A DNA stretch of 5,527 nucleotides. Origin: CAYPEZ01 sp964409985. GTDB taxonomy: Bacteria; Patescibacteriota; Minisyncoccia; Phycocordibacterales; UBA6899. The notes beneath the pieces are model-generated. The model was not told the DNA's origin, searched no databases, and saw nothing but the letters and a program-made list of their open reading frames with translations. Below, one piece after another: positions 5,441 through 5,527 of the stretch (within the stretch, counting starts at the first letter, position 1; every line of letters begins with the position of its first letter). Made by a program: the position numbers and the translations under genes. The stretch lies in NCBI GenBank assembly GCA_964409985.1, contig CAYPEZ010000050.1:1-5527 (forward strand), in the 5' to 3' direction.

Positions 5441-5525
5441 TGCGTAGGGGAGGATTTGAACCTCCGTAGCCCTTCCGGACGATGGATTTACAGTCCATTG
5501 CATTTGACCGCTCTGCCACCTACGC
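5441..5525 (-). tRNA. tRNA-Tyr (anticodon GTA)
   Basis: The 85-base gene folds as a class II tRNA: acceptor GCGTAGG/CCTACGC with discriminator A; U8; a D-loop with GAGCGGTCAAA; anticodon stem ATGGA/TCCAT with loop CTGTAAA, giving GTA (plus 5489-5491); a long variable arm GTCC-GGAA-GGGC; and T-arm GGAGG-TTCAAAT-CCTCC. The long variable arm with a GTA anticodon fits bacterial tRNA-Tyr. CCA is not encoded: the bases after the discriminator are CAA, so a CCA-adding enzyme is needed. The promoter lies beyond the right edge. Confidence 0.96.
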
Positions 5526-5527
5526 GT

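Noticed and set aside
5269..5469. 66-codon plus-strand frame ending VRRGGFEPP
   Set aside because: It runs antisense through the structured element and the tRNA-Tyr 3' end. The GGFEPP string is the usual artefact of translating a tRNA T-arm backwards.
1..5527. CRISPR array, transposase or toxin-antitoxin pair
   Set aside because: No regularly spaced direct repeats, no transposase-like frame and no recognisable toxin or antitoxin domain are present.

Overview
The window looks like a chromosomal contig from an uncultured bacterium, most likely of the Candidate Phyla Radiation (Patescibacteria, Parcubacteria-like). This is an inference from style: moderate GC, short intergenic spacers, a membrane-anchored degenerate HtrA-like protein beside a Clp ATPase, a small unnamed HAD protein, a tRNA without encoded CCA, and several starts lacking a Shine-Dalgarno. 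No marker gene fixes the lineage. A 10-N assembly gap at 4301-4310 splits the window into two contigs joined by scaffolding.

Left part (1-3770, plus strand). The tail of an upstream gene ends at 35. It is followed by a 307-residue membrane-anchored protein with a trypsin/HtrA-like core whose catalytic triad appears lost. A strong promoter next to the start codon then drives an 896-residue Clp/Hsp100 disaggregase. That protein has the full ClpB middle domain but also an IGF tripeptide at the place where ClpC/ClpA/ClpX carry their ClpP-docking loop. Together these genes suggest a protein-quality-control neighbourhood.

Middle (3734-4990). The Clp gene converges on a minus-strand HAD-family gene, and both share a 12-bp bidirectional terminator. 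Beyond the gap lies a plus-strand gene for a small exported protein of unknown function, with a signal peptide and its own terminator.

Right part (4991-5527). No ordinary protein gene is present here. The stretch is packed with hairpins and ends in a minus-strand tRNA-Tyr (anticodon GTA). It also holds a 24-codon ORF with a good Shine-Dalgarno and its start codon inside a 12-bp inverted repeat, and a 20-bp exact copy of the tRNA-Tyr 3' end (5272-5291) that, unlike the tRNA, is followed by CCA. Between the two copies is a 131-nt highly structured element whose outer arms match the tRNA acceptor stem. A second, partial copy of the element's hairpin-bearing arm lies at 5033-5072. This tRNA-derived repeat cluster is the least explained part of the window; an old integration at the tRNA 3' end, or an aberrant tRNA-like RNA, are the two best readings.
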